Origin: Trogon surrucura
Lineage: Eukaryota; Chordata; Aves; Trogoniformes; Trogonidae
DNA length: 64,000 nucleotides
NCBI GenBank assembly: GCA_020746105.1
Contig: CM036642.1
Location: forward strand, 5,859,501 to 5,923,500
Direction: 5' to 3'
Below are positions 1 to 13,038 of this stretch, one piece after another; the first letter of the stretch is position 1, and each line of letters opens with the position of its first letter. Position numbers and translations under genes: made by a program. The notes under the pieces are model-generated. The model had not been told where the DNA came from, did not search any database, and saw only the letters and a list, made by a program, of their open reading frames with translations.

Positions 1-3000
1 AGTGTGACAGAAATGAGTTCTGTTTCCCCTGGCCCAGGAGGAGCACACGGTGGAGGCTGAAGGGGGAATGTGCAGAATCTGCAGCGAGTAGATTAAAGTT
101 GAAAGACATTAGCGTTGGTCTTCTGCTAACATTTATAATTCCAACGGGTGGCAGGCTGAGGGCCAAGTCCACATTTTTCCCTGCTCTTCCATAAAATGAT
201 AAATAGGGTAAAACAGCTCTCGGGACTGCCTTTATCGGGGGCCGAATCAGGACAGCTGGTGTTGCAAGAGACTTAAAACTCACAAATATGTTGCCCTTTA
301 GGCCAGCATTCATCATTGTGTCTGATCTGGTATCTAGGCTATAGGCTTTTGTGGTAACACACCTTTTTATCCTTTCTTGGAAGGATAAATTGGAAGGAGT
401 TCTCGCTGTGATCGTGCTGCTGCTGCTGAGGCTTCTGCCTCCTGGGTTTTCGGGGGGAGCACATGACCCTTGCGAGTGGTGTGTGGCCGCCTTCGACAAA
501 CACCTCCTGTATCCGGCTTCTTGCTTTCTGCGCTGACACTGGTTCCATCTTGCGGCAACATTTCGGGTTTTACTGAGCCGAGCCACGTGTGTCGTCGCGG
601 GACAACCCCCAGCCCCTGGAATTGAGGGGTCGGGTTGGGAGCCCCGCTGGGGGATCGGCTCTTCTCCCATCACCGCACACCCGGAGTTAACTTCGAAGGG
701 CACAGCGTGAACTCGCCTCTGTCTGCGGAGGAGAAGCCGTCCCCACGCGTTTGGTGTTTGGTGGGTTTGCGCGTGGAAGCGTTGTCGAGGTGGAGAAGCT
801 GTCGGTGGTGGGAGCTGGGGGATATTTTGCCTTCTCGTTTTGTGTGGCAGTTAACGCTTTGGGTGGAAGTTCTGCAGGTGGGTGAGTTTCCCCTGAAGAT
901 GGGCTCGGCGATGCGGGGTGTGAGCGGTGCTGCGCTGACCCCGAAGTATGCAGCCGCTGCCAGGCTCTGTGGCACGGCCCTGGAGGTGACGGGGCAGGTG
1001 ACAAACCTGAGAACGCGTAGATTCTTTCCAGGCTCTGGCTTTCAGCAGAGGTTTCCAGCACCCTGTGGCAGAGACAGAAGGGACTGTAAGGCAGCGGATG
1101 CTGTTAAATAATGTTGTTCTGGTAATGTAAATGTACGAATGCGCTCGTCTGCGAAAAGTGAATATTTCATCAGCGCTCCCTCCTCTTACCTGCAGCAACC
1201 TCCTGCACATCAGACTGGAGCTCCTAATGGAACAAGTCGTGGCAGGGAGAGGAAATTCCACGTGTGTTGTAAACTCCGGATTAATCAGAGGCTCCTGCCT
1301 CAGATCCAGGCAGTGCGTGTCCTTGGTAGCGATGTAGCTGGAAGACAAAAAGCAGATAAGGAGTTCTGTATTAGGGCGACATTAATAATAGATGAGTGTT
1401 GATCCTAATTGAGCATTATTTAAACACAGTGGATGGAGGCGGCAGTCTGCTGGGACCATCTCGTGTTGTCAGGCTGCTGCTTCCTCACTGCTGCCGCTCT
1501 CGAGCCGGGGCGGAGAGGCCAAGGCCGTGGATTTTAGGTGGGCTCCTTGATGGGAACGGCTCGCGGCGACAGCCGAGCGTAAGGAGGGGCACAAATGACA
1601 GGGGCTTGCGTTTCGTCTGAGGCTGTGCACGGCTTTGCCCTTCTGCTCGCTCCTCCACGCTTGTCCTCGCCTCTCCCTGTTCGCATCCCCCTGACAGCCC
1701 CTTCATCACTCGGGGGGCGAGTCCCTCATCCTGCCTCCCCTTCTCCAACCCTTCCACGACGACCTCCCGTGCCCCGGTGTGTGCAGCAGCCAAGGAGCGG
1801 GGCTCACCCACACGTCCTTTGGATGACGCTCTGATGAACCTCTGACCTTACGAGAGCACGCCAGGCTTTGAGAAGTGACCTTTTGTTGTCTGGGCAATGG
1901 GCCGCCGGCTTCCAGAGCAAAAGCAAGAGATCAGCTGCTTCTCTTTCTCGAAAACTCATCTCCTGGAAGGTCAGTGAAACTCTTTGAGCATCCCTACATA
2001 GATAGAGATATGTATATATAAATAAAGGAGAAGCTGCAGTAGCAACATGTTTTATTGAAGAACTGTCCAGCAGGTTACGAAATCGGTTCTGGCACAGGCG
2101 TACAGCTTTGCAGCTTAGCCATGGCAGGAGAACGTGCAGTGAGCGTGACTCGGAGAGTTCTTCCTTCAGATGGTCCAAACCCATTAGCTGGAGACCTGAT
2201 TGTATTCTGAAAGACTATGTTTCTGACAATCCTTGTAAATTGCTTTCCGTCGCAAGGTTTGCTTAGAAACGTGGAATAAGAAACTGAGATTGGCGGAATG
2301 ATGGGTTCCGTTGCAAGGCCGGGTCCTGGGGCTGTGCACCGTGCCCAATTCGTCCCCGACAGGTTCCCGGGAGCCTCGTTTGCAGTGTCCTCCCGGCCAG
2401 TGACAGATGGGATCTGTATTGATCCCCAGCAGCTGCCGCCGGCAGCCTTTGGAGGGACGGGCGATGTATGACTGTGCAATTTTATCTATCAACATCTGGG
2501 TAATGGAAAGACAAGCATGACGTCTAATTCCAGCAGAGGTGGCAGGTCATAAATCTGCCCAGGTGTGGCCACCGGTAATGGCCGGAGCACGAGGGGCAGG
2601 GGGCAAAGCGGTGCCGATGGACATCGGGAAGCTCTCTGGGCTGAGAAACCTTTGGGCCAGAAGCGCGTAATGTTTCCTTTGTAGAAGAAAGGCTTTTGTT
2701 CTTGAGGTCAGAGGAAATGTTTCGGTTGGACCGTTGCCTGGTGGGGGTGGCGAGTTGGTCCCCGTGCGGGATGCAGCCTGGGTGCATGGAGACCCCACGT
2801 GAGCGGTTCGCAAGGCGCTGGGGTTTGGGGGGTCGCTCCTGCGGAGGGGCCACTTGGAAGCGGAGCGCTCCCGGCAGCCTCCGGAGGCACTAACGCCGAG
2901 CCTTTCAATAATTCAGGGGGAGCATGATTCAGCAGAGGAGCTGCCTTCCTCTGGACCGGCTGCCTCGCCTGAGCAGCGTTTCACATCGCATTTCCAGCTC

Positions 3001-6000
3001 TGTTCCATTTCGGTTACAACCAGTAGAAAGAATTCCCCGGTGCCATTTCATCACACAGGAATTCACAAATGTTTAAAGTAAACACAGCCTCTGGTGGCAA
3101 CTCGGAGCTCTTGTCATCTTTCATTCTTGCTCTTTAAGCAAGAGAAGCCATAAAGGTGGCTATAGCATTTTTTTCATCCGCAAATTTAATAGCCACGCTC
3201 AACTCGCTCGAATTTGCAGTATATTTTTCGGAAGCGCGTGTGTTCCATAATGTAAACACGCTCCCCACGATAAGTAATTTTTAGCACAGTCTCGCCTGTT
3301 CTCTCTGCGAGGCGGAGAGCGGTTCGGCGGGGAGGTGTGAGCTGGGGGGTGTCGTCTGCCTCGCCGCGCTGCCAAGAGGTGCTGAGAGCGTTTGCACGTG
3401 TGCGCGCTCACTAAAATATGTGCTGGGAACGGGGGGGATGCGTTCCCGCGGCTGCAGAGGCTGCGGAAAGCCTGTGATGAGGAGCTGAAATAGCTGGTGC
3501 CGAGCAGCAAGAGCGGTTCCACACCAGCGGGCGTTTGCTGTGAGGAGCGGGAGGCTGGCGCACACTGGTCCGGTAACAGTAAAGGAAGAAGAATACCCAT
3601 TATATTTGAAGGTAAAGCTCTTAGTGCAAGGTGAGCCCTACCGTATCAAATAGCTGTGATCTTGCTTCAGAGCAGGAGGGGAGCTCTGAAGTCCCCTTCC
3701 CTTCGTGTCACTCGAGCGAGGTCCGTCGGCTTTGGCTCTGCGGCCGCAGCGCGATGCCTTGCCGGGAGGCAGCTGCTGCTCTCGCCCCTCAGCAAAGAGG
3801 GATTCTCACAGGCAAAACGTAACGGCGGTGCGTCGAAGGCGACAGGCCTGTGGGTTGTCACTGTCCTTTTGCCCGTACAAAGATGTCATGAAATCAACTC
3901 TGTGAAAAGCAATTGCCCTCTCTTGCCGGCACAATTAGTGTGCATTGTCCGTTCTTCTCCAAAGTTCAAATGTGACGGCTGCAGCTTTGCAGAACAGTCG
4001 CTCCAGAGCAGATGCGCTTCCTCCAGCCCCGCCTCGTCCCTTCTCTCTGCTCCCTCCTTGAATCAAAGCTGCAGAGAGCCACGACGGCAATTTGGTTTCC
4101 TTCTCCTGCTCCAAAAGGCTCTTGTATCCAACCACAGCAGAAAACCTCTCTGGCTTCCGTAGTCTTCCCGCAGAGGTGTTTCGCAGTGTTTCCTCGGTGT
4201 CTCCACGATGGATGGAGAGCGCGTGGAAACTGCGACAGCCTGGCGACGAAGCCTCTGGAGGAGGTGGAGCGGGTTCAGTCAACCTGCTTCATGCTTTCCC
4301 CAACCTCGGCTGGTTCTTTAACCACCGCGTTCCTTTTAGGGAGCGGGAACTGACAGATGAGTTTTGATGCTCCAACGACACAAAGTTGTGGATTGATTTT
4401 CGTGCCGTTTGTAGCTCGAGCGCAGGAACAAATAGTTTGTTTATCTGCGTGGGTTGCTTCCTTTGACTCGATGGATTAAGACGAATTTGGTTTAGCTTTG
4501 TGGGTTTGCGGAGTGCAGGTATCGTGAAAATTACTCTTTCTTGGAAAGCGGCTGTGCCAGTACCCCGTAGACTGAATCGGCAGTGCCGCTGCTCAAGATG
4601 GAATACCTGTGGCTTGTGTTTGGTTAGAAATTGAGGAATCGTGCTCACGAGCACGTATTTTTAATCCTTCCGTCTTTTCTCCCCGACGCTTCGCTCTGTC
4701 CTGGTGTGCTACAAACGGAGAAAGAATTGATTTTAAATGTGACCACTGTATATGAGCCAAGGTCCCTGGGCTGTGTCCAGCTATGAGGAACTTGTTTGAA
4801 ACACAATTTACTCGCCTGAGTCTCTCTTTGCAGCCTTAAAAGCAAAACCTGCAGTGCTCTGAGGCAGAAAGACAAGTGCGAAAATGAGCGCGGGTAGGTT
4901 CCAGCCAGAGCCGTTCCTCGCGCGCCGCGTCCCTCCACCTGACTCCCCCTCGCAGCGAGCGCCAAACCCGACGTCGGTTTTCTCATCGTGCGGAGAGATT
5001 CAGCAAATGAAGCCAGAGAGCTGCTTTGGGTAATAAAGGAAACAGGCGTAGGATTTTTTCCTTTTCCCTTGCGTCGCAGATGCCTATTTCAGCTGCTGTA
5101 CTCGCTCGCGAGTATCGTGTACACGCGTCATGCGTGCTCGGCAGTCCACCCAGAAGCCACCCTCGGGCCGGCTCCTGTCATCGTGCCTTTGCCTCTCTCA
5201 GCAGCAGCGCCTTGTTCTCGCGGTGATCAAGACCCCAGCCAGGTCTTGGTTTTCAGGAGTGGCTTTGCTTTGCTTTTCTCAGTCTCTGCGATTCTACGTT
5301 GGGTCCAGAAATGCCATTTCCCCCGCTTGCCGAGTCTTTCTCTTGCTGTTACGCCACGTTGTGGTGCTGCAAATGTGGCTGCTTTAATGCCCTTCAAAAT
5401 GCTTCTCTACCGCCCGTAAATATTTACCAAGAAACTTCTTCAGCGTTGACGTGAAGGTGGGTCTGAAGAGATCCCCCTCGCGTTCTGGTTTTGTTTGATG
5501 TGGAGTTTGGAAGTGATGCTGTTCCCAGAAATACCTTTGGGGCGTGGGTGAGCGGGAGCAGCCGGGAGTGCGGCCGCCTAAAGCGTTAACTTGCACGCTC
5601 TGGGGCTTTGAGCAGAGCCAGGGCAGCAGCGTGAGCGGAGCTTTGCAGACAAGGGCCGGATTAGACGCCCTTTGGTTTGGAATAAATGTGCCGGCTGGAG
5701 GCGCCGGCTGCGGATCCGGCTTGTCCTTACGTGCACCCTGCCTGTCGTTTGCCCCGCACCCTCGGGGAGAACAAACGCCTTCTCGAGAGGGATCCTGCTG
5801 CCAACCTGGACCGAGATGCTGGACTTCCGAAGCCATCAGTCAGCGGGCTTAATGTACCAGCATCCCGGCATGAAAAGCTTCAGTGGCTTGAACTTCAAAT
5901 AATTTATTTCTAAATTACTTCTACTGTAATTCTTATTAATTCAAATAGGCTTCTAAGCTGATGTAAAATTCAGTAAACGCGAGGAACAGTTTAATGAATT

Positions 6001-8012
6001 GAAAATAGGATTGGGTCTTTTAAAGTAAATGTAAAAAAATATGCTAGCAATAATTGCTTAAATGGAAATCGAATCTTAATGGCTTTGTTAATGATTTGTA
6101 GTGAATATTGCGTTTATGAGAGAACATATCGCGCTGATCCTTGTGCAAGAACCTTGTTTTGAATGGGTTTGATAAAATTATTCCCCAGAAGCAGTTAGTG
6201 ACGTTTGATGTTTTCGCTTGCCCTGTTTTTGAGCTGCTTGAATGCCGTCAACACCGGAGCCCAACCGTGGCTGTCGGGGATGGGGCTGCGTCGCGTCACA
6301 GGCATGGGTTGTCCTGCCCCAAAACCCCCTACCCCGGGTCTGCAGTCTCGCACCACGTGGCTGATAACGACTTCTCGTGTTGCTGTTTAAGGAGAAGCGA
6401 CATTTGTACCAGGAGGGCAGAAAAACGTGTCTAGACTTGAGCTCGGTGCCATCAGGCGTGGAAAGGCATCGGACGATTTATCCACCTTTTTATTTCCAAA
6501 CGGTGCAAACTTTTCGCCAAACGTTTGTTCCCAAGGCGTCTCAAATAAAAACGCAGGTCAGAAAGAAGGAAAGAAAACTGGAGAGAAGGCAGGGTGAGAG
6601 AAAAGCGAGAATATAAATACCCAGGTTTACTGTTTTCTGACTTTATAAAGATGTTGGGTTTTGGTGTTTCTCGTGGCTCCCCTGGGAGCCGGACCGGCCT
6701 CACCGCTCTGCGCGCAGGCAGCTCTTAATGAGCAGAGGTCTCCTCCGGGCCACCCAGCCCTTGGCCCAGTGCCACCCACCCTCGCCTCGTTTGGCTAATT
6801 GGCAATCAAAGTTTCGAGATTTCTCCCCGTTTGGTCGGCCTCCTGGTCACCGAGGCCGCTGTGGGTGGGAGGCGGCGTGGGGCCGCGGTTAGCACCGCGC
6901 CTGGCGGGACCCCCCCGGGGTGGCCCCGCTCCTGCCTCGGCCCCGCGCTCCTCCGGCTCCTTTCCCATCCCGATGAGATTCCCGGTGGTTCTGGGAGAAC
7001 GGAAGCGCGGAGCACTTCTCTCCGTGTCCTGTCCTTCGCATTCTTTAACACGAGGCACGTTTCCCAGCGTGCGTGTGGTGCGACGATTGGATTCATTAGG
7101 AGGAGAGTTTTCGAGGTGATGACCTGTAAATGATTACAAGGCTCCCGCAGCATAATTGCATCGAATTCTTTTTTCCCCGCCTCTGGACATGAATAGTGCC
7201 CACTGATTACACCGAGTCAGGAACAACCGGTTCCCTAAAGCCTGCCTGCTCAAGTCCCAGGATAAGTGCTTCTCGCAGCAAATTGTTCTTTCAAGGTAAT
7301 TTAGCAAAATCCGTCTGTGGGAGAGGAAGCAAGCCTGTGCCGTGTCCAGGCGTGCGGCGTGGAGCTCGCTCCCGCCGGCCTGAAAGCCTGGAGGGACCTG
7401 TGGGGCCGGGAACGTCTTCCATCGTCCTCTGCCTTTGGTCATGCTTTAAAACACCACAGAGAGAACGTGCTGGGGTGAAACAGCTTCTGTGCAATGAACA
7501 GCGCGCTCCTCAGCAGGGCTGGTCCACAAACAGCCGTTCTCCAGTCCTTCCTCCTCTGTTCCCATGGTAGGGCTCCCTTTCTGGTTACTCCTCTGTAGCG
7601 GAGCGGTGGCCGGCACAGTTCGGGAGGGAAGGTCCGGATTTGTGGTCCCTGGCATTGCTGGTTTGAGTGTTTGTCGTGCAGGCGATTACATCCGCAGAGA
7701 CATCGATATCGGCCCCAGGCAAACCCAACCACGGCTGCGAGAGCGAGGTTCGCTTAGTTATAGGGGGTGCAAGGGTGAGGATCCCACTTCCGAGTCAGCG
7801 GGAGGAGCCTGGGTCAGCGACTTGCCGGCCGATGTTCTCCTGCAGAAAACACGTGTTTGCCCTCAGCGAGGCTGGTTGGTTGCAGTCCGAGGACTCTTTG
7901 GGTTGTGCCTCTGGGCACGTTTTGCGGGAACCTCATTGCAGCATCTCGTTTCCAAAAGCAACTTGCTGGCGTCGTTTCCGATTTTGCTCTTTCACGTCTG
8001 CTTCTCTTCCAG
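1..8012 (+). other. CADM1: CADM1 intron 1, 3' end (non-coding)
   Basis: This stretch ends at a good acceptor (polypyrimidine tract and AG at 8011-8012) in front of exon 2, so it is the 3' end of intron 1. Intron 1 of CADM1 is very long in vertebrates, and exon 1 (5'UTR, signal peptide) is not in the window. The sequence is mostly G+C-rich with many short chance ORFs on both strands, none of which I recognise. An A+T-rich island at about 5868-6130 stands out and may be a conserved non-coding element. A smaller one lies at about 3075-3260 and a short TA-rich run at about 2003-2025. I see no RNA gene, promoter or transposon copy. Confidence 0.85.
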
Positions 8013-8159
8013 GTGATGGGCAGAACCTGGTGACAGAAGACGTGACAGTGGTGGAGGGAGACGTCGCCACCATCAGCTGCCGTGTCAAGAACAGCGATGA
8101 CTCGGTGATCCAGCTTCTGAATCCCAACAGACAAACGATTTATTTCAGAGATTTCAGAC
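8013..8159 (+). CDS. CADM1: CADM1 exon 2: first half of Ig domain 1 (V-type)
   Basis: This 147-nt exon encodes the start of the mature ectodomain of CADM1, a homophilic and heterophilic adhesion protein of synapses and epithelia. It enters in phase 1 (two bases, then GAT GGG CAG at 8015) and leaves in phase 1, followed by GTAAGT. The peptide begins [16 protein letters not shown] and contains the first Ig cysteine in ATISCRV. The stretch [20 protein letters not shown] is essentially identical to what I remember of mammalian CADM1 and is the family signature of the V-type domain that mediates trans binding. Together with exon 3 it forms Ig1. The ORF stays open past the donor, but the donor and the match to exon 3 fix the end. 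The start codon and signal peptide are on exon 1, outside the window. Confidence 0.97.
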
Positions 8160-8824
8160 GTAAGTTCCACCTTCCCTTGTTGGACAGCAACTTTTGCTGC
8201 ACCATGCCCACGAGAAGGCGCTTGTGGTGCCCCTTCCTTGTAATGCAATGCTGGACACCGAGAGCCTAGTCAGTTCTTCAAAGGGTGGATGAGACAGGCA
8301 ATCATAATCTTTCTCCTTAATGGAAACCTTGATGGTCCCCTTTAAAAGTCAGGCAGCCTTACTTTGCAATAGGAATTGATTGTAGTCGTTCAGGGTGAAT
8401 TGCAATCGAGTGCCAAATATTTAGCTGACACAAACAAATTGGATAGGGCAACACTGAGGCAGCGCGACGTTCTCTGAGGCAATCTCTTTGCGTCGAGGAC
8501 TGCAAGTTTCCAGGCAGTCGGTGGCTGCTTTAGAACCGAGCCTCCCGCCGCTGCCCCGCGTGGTCAGGAGCGCGCCCGTGTACACGTTGAATTTTGCAAA
8601 ATGCCCGTGTACGTGTCTGCTTTTACACCTGTGCAAAGGTTTAATAGTGTGCCCTGTGGTTTTGCTGGTGTCGGTTCTTTGTAACGACGTGAGAATGGAA
8701 ACACTTGGTAGGTCCAGACTGGAAGGAACCCGTGGGTGTAGGGCTGGGTGCCGCCGCTCCTTTTGCAGATCGTTGCCTCTGCCGTGCGGTGCGAGGGGAC
8801 GCTAAGGGTGTGCTTGCTCCGCAG
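8160..8824 (+). other. CADM1: CADM1 intron 2
   Basis: This short intron (665 nt) has a GTAAGT donor and a CAG acceptor at 8822-8824. I see no repeat, RNA gene or second exon in it. Its shortness compared with mammals fits a compact avian microchromosomal locus. Confidence 0.9.
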
Positions 8825-8977
8825 CGCTGAAGGACAGCCGGTTCCAGCTGGTGAACTTCTCCAACAGCGAGCTCCGAGTGTCCCTGACGAACGTCTCCGT
8901 TTCCGACGAAGGACGGTACTTCTGCCAACTCTACACCGATCCCCCCCAGGAGATCTACACCACGATTACAGTGCTCG
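8825..8977 (+). CDS. CADM1: CADM1 exon 3: second half of Ig domain 1
   Basis: This 153-nt, phase 1-1 exon encodes [20 protein letters not shown] and continues to the second Ig1 cysteine in [17 protein letters not shown] is the classic D-x-G-x-Y-x-C motif of an Ig F strand, so the disulphide partner of the cysteine in exon 2 is present. Two N-glycosylation sequons are visible (NFS and NVS), which match the known glycosylated loops of CADM1 Ig1. N-glycans there modulate adhesion in the mammalian protein. The exon ends with ITVL plus one base, followed by a GTAAGG donor. Joined to exon 4 this gives the VPPRN linker between Ig1 and Ig2. Confidence 0.97.
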
Positions 8978-11653
8978 GTAAGGACCCCGGAGGTGCTCGC
9001 GCTGAACCTCGCAATCCCTGGAGGCCACGGCTCTCCGGTGTGAAGGCACAGCGAGGATCTGAGCGGTGCTTGCTCTTCTGCTGGAGACCAGCCCAAAAGT
9101 AACAGCTGTAGGAAATGTCTTTCCATAATTATCTGATACGTGGAGGGAAAACAAATTAACCCGGATGCTTCGTAGCGTGGTAGGACTGGTCAGGTTGTGA
9201 GTTTTGCGTTTTCAGTAACCAGACTGCTCCGATCGCATCCTGAGTCTTTTCTTCCAAAACTTGGAGGTTTGAGAGATGACATTGCAGTGACGAATGGCAG
9301 CGTCGCTGCCCGTCTCTGATATTCCTTAAGGGCAGATATCACTGACAGCACGGCCCGTGAACCCCCTGCTGTCAAGAAGACGCGCAGGTTCTCGCGTGTC
9401 TGTCAGCTGACTGATGCAGCGAGTGAAATCTTGCGATCGACGGAGGGAAGGCAATACCTTCCTTTTCGTTGGAACAGAAGTTTGTTTGTGCGTGTGAGAG
9501 AAGGCAAGATCTCTCGTTTGACATCGTAAGTGTGTTCGTTTTCTTTGGGGTGGCTGTTTGCAGAGCCAAAGTTAATTCTGCCCGGCTGAGCTGCCGCCTT
9601 TCCCCGGGCTCCCCACGGCACGTGCGACTGTGATGCCGTTGCCGGCAAGAGCAGCTCGTGCTATCGGAGCTGCTCCTACAGATTAGTGCCGGCTTTTAAA
9701 ACGCTATTAATAGGGGAACCTCCATCACAGAGGGTGACTTAATGTAAGATCCCACTCACTGATTAGTTTAAATCTTCCTTTTATTTAATGAGATTCAGTT
9801 CTCAGGTTTTTACACGTTGTTTAAGTAATGTTTATAAGCAGTTCTACTACAGCTATTACATTTATCAGCGTCTTCAAAGTTCCAGTGCACTCTCTGATAT
9901 TCACATTCCAGCTCTTCTCACTGATCACATGCGCACCTGTTTTGCTGGATTGCATTTCACTGCTGAAAATGCAAAGAAAGGGTTTGAAATAACAACACTT
10001 GCTTCATTCGCCTCTAAGGCAGCACTGCATGTCTTTCAAGTGGGAGAAAAAGCGCAGGTTTGCCTTGGTTACTTTTTTTTAAAACATGACTCATGCCTCA
10101 GAATTCATGGGAAAACCTGTTATCTGGCCTGCTGCTTCCATTCTTCTGGAGCGGGATTTGCAGCGCGGCCAGCATGGGCCTGCCTTTCGCCAAGACCCAT
10201 GAAGTGGTTGGTGGTTTCTCCTCACCTTCATCACTTCTTGGGCTGACCCTCAGTTCCCAGAGCCAGCAAGGACAGTGGGTGCTTGTTATTAGGAGGCTAA
10301 GGAGGGGAGCATTTGCCTCGGCTGGTGTTTGTGTGGGGCAATGGGGTGCCGGGGCACCAAGGATGACGCATCTTCCCTGTCTCCCATATTAGCGACTCCC
10401 TAATTAGGAGAAAAGTGAGCCAGGGCGGAGGCGTGGTTTTCCTTGTCAGTGCCTTCCCCACCAAAGACCTGGTGGCCGTTGCTCGGGCTGCGATGTCTCT
10501 GAAGTTCCATCAAAGAGGAGTTCTGGCGCTCTGCTTCCGGCGCTGCCCGCTCCAGCGAGCCGAGCAGGGTCTCGAGGCCGCCTCCTTTGTAGTCGGCGCG
10601 AGCTTCGCATCCGCTTTAGCAGCGTGCTTCCCCCCCTCTCCCGCGTGCTTTCATGTCTTCCGTGGCACGATATGTAGATTTATTCATGCTTAATTGGAAC
10701 ATGCGAAAAGCTCAAATATGTAGCCCGTTCTGTTCTTTTTAGAGAAAAGCCACAAGTGACTAATTAGTCCATTTGATCATCTGGATGGTATTTATACATA
10801 TTTGTTCTTCATTAGCTCGGAAACGTGTTAGTCACATTTGAACTGTGCGGTTGCTTAATCACATTGATCAGAGCAAGGTTGAGTTTCCTTTGGAAGTTCT
10901 GGGGCTTTTCTGAAGCTGCGGCTCGGCACGGTGCGAGCCCTTGATGTTCGTTTGTTTCTGGGTTTTGCCTCGCTAGCTATGGGTGCTGTTCCGAGGGAGA
11001 GCTCCCTCGGTCCCGTGCCGTGATTTTTAAGTAATTTTTAATTGAGTTCTGGGCGGGGGGGAGGGGGTTGACGGGGAGGCGGTGGCGTTCCGAAGGTGCT
11101 GGGCTTGGGCTCGGTGGCTTTTCAAGTGCCTGAAATGAGCTTGACGGTTGCTGGCCGGCTTCCACCCCGTACGCTGAGGCTTCAAGTTGAACAGCAGGAG
11201 AGAAAAATTGCCTCGCGAGGTTAGAGGCACGGTAAGTAATGCACTTCCAAATGTCAGCTTTTGTGTTTCTTCTCCTTGTCAGAAGAAGTCAAGAAATGTG
11301 CGCGGAGTCAAGCTGTAGTTTTAAATAGCAACATGCACAGGCGAGTGGCGCAGAGGACGAGAGCTCTTCCCTGGAACGGCGCCTGCCTGGGAGAGAGGGC
11401 GCAAAGTTACACGTTCGAGAAGTAATAATTTGCGCAACTACGATGATTATTAGGTGGGAAGTGAAAGTGCTTACTCTGAGGGCTCAGAAACCGCCTATCA
11501 AAGGTTTCGATCGATCGGAAGATCAATTAAATGCTGGTGGCTAATTTCCTCTGGTAGATTTTACGGGTTTTCCTGAAGGTTTTGTCTTGCGTTGGGGATC
11601 GAAAAACGCCTTCTCATTGAGCACGTGCCGTGTTGGTTTTTTTCTCGTTGCAG
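8978..11653 (+). other. CADM1: CADM1 intron 3
   Basis: This intron of 2676 nt has GT-AG ends, with acceptor CAG at 11651-11653. It contains an A+T-rich block at about 10660-10880 with homeodomain-type TAATTAG and E-box-like CATCTG sequences, which could be a conserved regulatory element. A G-quadruplex-capable tract lies at 11051-11076. I see no coding sequence or transposon. Confidence 0.85.
11051..11076 (+). other. Potential G-quadruplex in CADM1 intron 3
   Basis: Four G-runs (3, 7, 5 and 4 G) are separated by loops C, A and TTGAC. This satisfies the usual G3+N1-7 rule on the sense strand, so it could form in the nascent transcript as well as in DNA. It lies about 580 nt upstream of exon 4. 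No function is implied by the sequence alone. Confidence 0.6.
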
Positions 11654-11791
11654 TCCCGCCACGCAATCTGGTCATTGATATCCAGAAAGAAATCGCCGTC
11701 GAGGGAGAAGAGATCGAGCTGAACTGCACTGCCATGGCCAGCAAACCAGCCACCACCATCAGATGGTTCAAAGGAAACAAGGAACTAACCG
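11654..11791 (+). CDS. CADM1: CADM1 exon 4: first half of Ig domain 2
   Basis: This 138-nt, phase 1-1 exon encodes [19 protein letters not shown] and then [20 protein letters not shown]. The first Ig2 cysteine lies inside an NCT glycosylation sequon, as in mammalian CADM1. The tryptophan of IRWFKG is the invariant core residue on strand C. The exon is bounded by CAG at 11651-11653 and a GTAGCT donor (not the strong GTAAGT). The open frame runs on into the intron, but exon 5 restores the family sequence (TGKSEVEQW) exactly at this junction. Ig2 extends the adhesive rod and contributes to cis assembly in the known protein. Confidence 0.97.
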
Positions 11792-13038
11792 GTAGCTGTA
11801 TCCCCTCCGTGCCTTGCTTTGTGCAGACAGCCGAAATGATTTATGTAATGCTGGGTATTTGCTCTCTGTTGCCAGTTTGAGAGGAAGGAAAAAAGGGAAA
11901 CAAAAAAAAAAAAGCAGAGCGAGCTGCCGTCCGTGCCAGCTCGAGAACAAAGGAGTCTGTGGGCAGAGAGATTATTCTCTAGCACAGAAGGGCTGAACTC
12001 TGTTTGGTCCTCTGCCCGCCTGCCAGCCTCGAGTACAGGCTTCTGGAGTCTTTCTGTAACTGCAGGTGACCTTGAGGAGCCCCCCGAGCCGTGCGGCGAA
12101 TTCATTCCTGCGGCGGCTTAGGTAGCTTTCTGCCCTCTTTCAGGTACGGGTAGGATCATCCGCACTCTGGGCTCTAAAGATTTTCAATTCACCTTCACAT
12201 CTGAGCTCTCTTGTTTATAGAGAGTTTTCTCTGCGTTCCGTTGAATATTCATGCGAGGTGGGCTCCTCCGGCTCCCCGAAGCCTGGTTGCTCCCGGTATT
12301 TGCACATTCAAGTCGCTGACTCTGATTGCCCGCGACGTGCTGTTAGTTTAAGTCTGCATGTAGACGTGAGCTCGGCTGACACCACCTTTGTGCTTTCCCC
12401 AGTCTGAGGCGCTGAAGGGCTCTCCACCCAAGTCCAGACTCGTTGCTTCAAACCCGCCCCCCTGCAAGGGCAAGAGAAAATCCTCCCTCTAAGTCCAACA
12501 CCTTAATTCTTAAACAAAAAGCCACCGATAGGAGTATTTGAAATTAAAGGCACATGGTGAGCAGGCGCTTACCAGCTTCCTGGAAAATTCCCCAGAAAAG
12601 CCCCTTTTCTGCTGCCTTGCCTTCCCTTGCTCTCATTTCCGTGCCGCGCGTTACGGCGTCTCTTTGCCCCGGCACCGCGGCTCTGCTCTCCTTCGAACGC
12701 AGCGCTTCCACCTACCACCACGACTTTTAATCAAGTTAATCTGTTTAATCGCTCTCCTAGCTAATTGTCAATTCAGCAGCGGGAGGGGATTTGTTGCTCA
12801 TTGATTTAAGAATTTGGGGCTTTGGGGACAGCATGAGGGGATGGGTCACGGCTGCGGTAACGTGGAGCGGACATTCCTTGCTGGGGACCTGACGGAGAGA
12901 TGTGTGGTGACGTGGCCTGTGCTGCGACCGCGGAGGGGGCCAGTTGTCCACTGGGGACGTGTCGCCGGGCTGGGGAGGGAGGGCGGGTGTGGCGGATCCC
13001 CCGCGCTCAGTGTGTGCCCCCTGTCCTCTCGCCGGCAG
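11792..13038 (+). other. CADM1: CADM1 intron 4
   Basis: This intron of 1247 nt ends in a G+C-rich acceptor region (GCCGGCAG). It contains a short A-run at about 11901-11913 and nothing recognisable as a gene, RNA or transposon. Confidence 0.88.
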
